From positions 33,989,280-34,053,279 of the forward strand of contig NC_083605.1 in NCBI RefSeq assembly GCF_029168945.1: DNA of 64,000 nucleotides. The letters are read 5' to 3'. Positions 62,068 to 64,000 of the stretch are shown here, piece by piece. Numbering within the stretch: the stretch's first letter is position 1; each line of letters begins with the position of its first letter. A program made the translations under genes and the position numbers. This DNA is from Cannabis sativa (taxonomy: Eukaryota; Streptophyta; Magnoliopsida; Rosales; Cannabaceae). The notes under the pieces are model-generated. The model saw only the letters and a list, made by a program, of their open reading frames with translations. It did not search any database and was not told the DNA's origin.

Positions 62068-64000
62068 TTACTTGAATAACTCAGGGTACCGCTCCCGCAT
62101 CTGCGACTCTAACTCCTAAGTTGCTTCTTCAACCTTGTTGTTTCTCCACAACACTTTGACTAGCGGAATAGTCTTGTTCCGCAACACTTTCTCCTTCCCA
62201 TCCAAGTTCTGAATTGGTTGTTCTTCGTATGATAAGTCCGCTTGAAGTTCAATGTTCTCGTAACTCAGAATATGGGTTGTATCAGACACATATTTCCAAA
62301 GCATTGAAATATGGAACACGTTGTAAACTCCAAATAAAGCAAGGGGTAAGGCTAGTCGATAGGCTACCTGACCTACCCTTTCTTGTATCTCAAACGGACC
62401 AATAAACCTGGGACTTAGTTTTCCTTTCTTTACAAATCTCTGAATCACCTTTATTGGTGATACTTGAAGGAAGATAAAGTCCCCCCAATCTAGAACTCAA
62501 TACCTCTATGCTTCGGATCAACGTAGCTTTTCTGTCTACTTTGTGAGGTAAGCATACGAGCTCGAATCTTTTCAATGGCCTCACTAGTTCCTTGGATTGC
62601 ATCGGGTCCAAGATATCTCCGTTCACCGGCTTCATCCTAATGAATGGGCGAATGACACTTTCTTCCATATAGCATTTCATATGGTGCCACACCAATAATA
62701 CCTTGATAACTATTATTATATGAAAACTCAATCAGAGAAAGGTACTTTCTTCAGGAATCTTCAAAATCCAACACACACGCCCGTAGCATATCCTCAAGTA
62801 TTTGAATAGTTCTCTCAGACTGACCATCAGTCTATGGATGAAAAACTATACTGAACTTTAATTTAGTACCCATTGCTCGTTGTGAACTCTCCCATAACTT
62901 AGATGTAAACTTTAGATCTCAGTTTGAGACGATCGACTTTGGAGCACCATGAAGCCAAATTATCTCCTTAACATATAGATCAGCGTATTGATCTATTGTA
63001 TACATACTCCGCACCGGTAAGAAGTGCACTGACTTTGTATATCGATCCACAATTACTCGGATGGAATCATGGAATCCCGACATCCTTGGTAATCCAACCA
63101 CAAAATCTATAGTTTTTTTCTCCCATTTCCACTCAAGAATCTTCAAAGGTTGAAGTAATCCTGCTGGTCTCTAATGCTCTGCCTTGATTTTTTGACAAGT
63201 CAGACATTTTGACACGTATTCCCCTATATCACCCTTCATACCTGGCTACCAGTACAGTGCTTTCACATCTTGATGCATCTTAGTTGTTCCTAGATGTAAT
63301 GAGTATGGCGTGGTATGAGACTCATCTAGAATTTCCTATTTAATACCATCATCAGCTAAAACACAAACCCTGCCTTTATATCTCAATAACCAATCTGATG
63401 AAATTGAAAATTCCTTTGTCGATCCAGCTTCAAACTTCTCTTTATACTCTTGTAACACTAGATCACTTTGTTGGGCTATCTTAATTCTCCCTAACAAATC
63501 AGACTGTAACATAATGTTGGCTAATTTCCCAATTACAAACTCGATTCTTGCTCTAGTCATATCATCAGCCAACTTGGGTGAGATCTTTTTCAATTCATAT
63601 ACTTGCCTTGGACCTTTTTGACTTAGAGCATTTGCTACCACATTTGCTTTTCCAAGATGGTAGAGGATCTCACAGTCATAGTCATTAACCAATTCTAACC
63701 ATCGTTGCTACCTCATATTCAAATCATTCTGAGTGAAAAAGTATTTGAGGCTTTTGCGATTCGTGTAGATTTTGCATTTTTCGCCATACAAGTAATGACG
63801 CTAAGCTTTCAAAGCAAAAACTACTGCTGCCAATTCAATATCGTGTGTGGGATACCGTTGTTCATACTCCTTTAGTTGCCTAAATGCATAGGCAATAACT
63901 TTACCAGACTGCATTAAAACGCAATCTAACCCTACTTTTGAAGCGTCACAGTAAATCACGAATTTCTCATCACTGATTGACAAGGTTAGTACTTGTGTAA
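62068..64000 (-). pseudogene. Gypsy (Tekay/Del-like) pol, RNase H to integrase C-terminus, decayed
   Basis: Minus-strand order from the window edge: RNase H (about 63983-63801, [40 protein letters not shown]), linker (HLGKANVVANALSQKG), and integrase zinc-binding and core region (about 63250-62800, KKTIDFVVGLPRMSGFHD, VIVDRYTKSVHFLPV). The integrase C-terminal region follows ([39 protein letters not shown]), then EEAT*ELESQMRERYPEL with the stop at 62068. The family assignment rests on these blocks. It is dead: the second integrase Asp reads Asn (62922-62924), followed by TGA (62919-62921). A Trp codon near the C-terminus is TAG, and frames shift near 62390-62450. RT and gag lie outside the window. 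Confidence 0.9.

Overview
The window is nuclear plant DNA, most likely from a eudicot. It is AT-rich, its genes have GT-AG introns, and it is dominated by plant transposon families. The species cannot be fixed from the sequence alone. Only about 9 kb (7.97-17.0 kb) looks like ordinary genic DNA. It holds a nine-exon NUP50/RanBP1-type nucleoporin gene on the plus strand, a tRNA-Gly(TCC), and a four-exon PEPKR1-type protein kinase gene on the minus strand that converges on the first gene.

The left part (1-7.9 kb) has a partial LTR of a TGTTGGG family at the window edge, a 5'-truncated L1-like LINE (minus strand), and a palindromic hAT-type element with a perfect 8-bp target-site duplication (TSD). 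The palindrome looks like one copy inserted into another. From 17 to 25.6 kb the DNA is intergenic, with a Mutator-type MITE (505 bp), several LINE fragments, a Gypsy-type solo LTR, and a CACTA MITE that sits cleanly inside a LINE reading frame.

The main structure is a nested stack from 25,695 to 58,972. The outer shell is a Mutator-like element (MULE) with imperfect terminal inverted repeats of about 100 bp and a perfect 9-bp TSD (AACTAATTA). It carries two convergent genes. One is a DUF1985 plus ULP1-type cysteine protease gene read inward from the left end. The other is a MURA transposase read inward from the right end. Each starts with a tiny coding exon at the end of the element, followed by a ~0.7 kb intron filled with GGGCCCGATG-type repeats in the sense orientation of its own gene. 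Such ULP-carrying MULEs are known in plants (KAONASHI / KI-MULE type).

The ULP gene was then hit by a TGTTGGG-family LTR (27.2-28.97 kb) and by a hAT element (29,141-52,707, near-perfect 8-bp TSD). The hAT was itself hit twice. One hit is an LTR element of the TGTTGGG family (29.6-41.07 kb) that contains a Gypsy solo LTR with perfect TSD TATAA. The other is an Athila-like gag-protease-only retrotransposon (42,099-49,367, perfect TSD GTAGC, nearly identical 1,374-bp LTRs), which is the youngest insertion seen.

The right edge (59.96-64 kb) is the 3' LTR and decayed pol of a Tekay/Del-like Gypsy element on the minus strand. Its LTR belongs to the same family as the two solo LTRs. The ULP, MURA, hAT and Gypsy pol reading frames are broken by stops. 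Several are Trp-to-stop changes explained by single G-to-A transitions.
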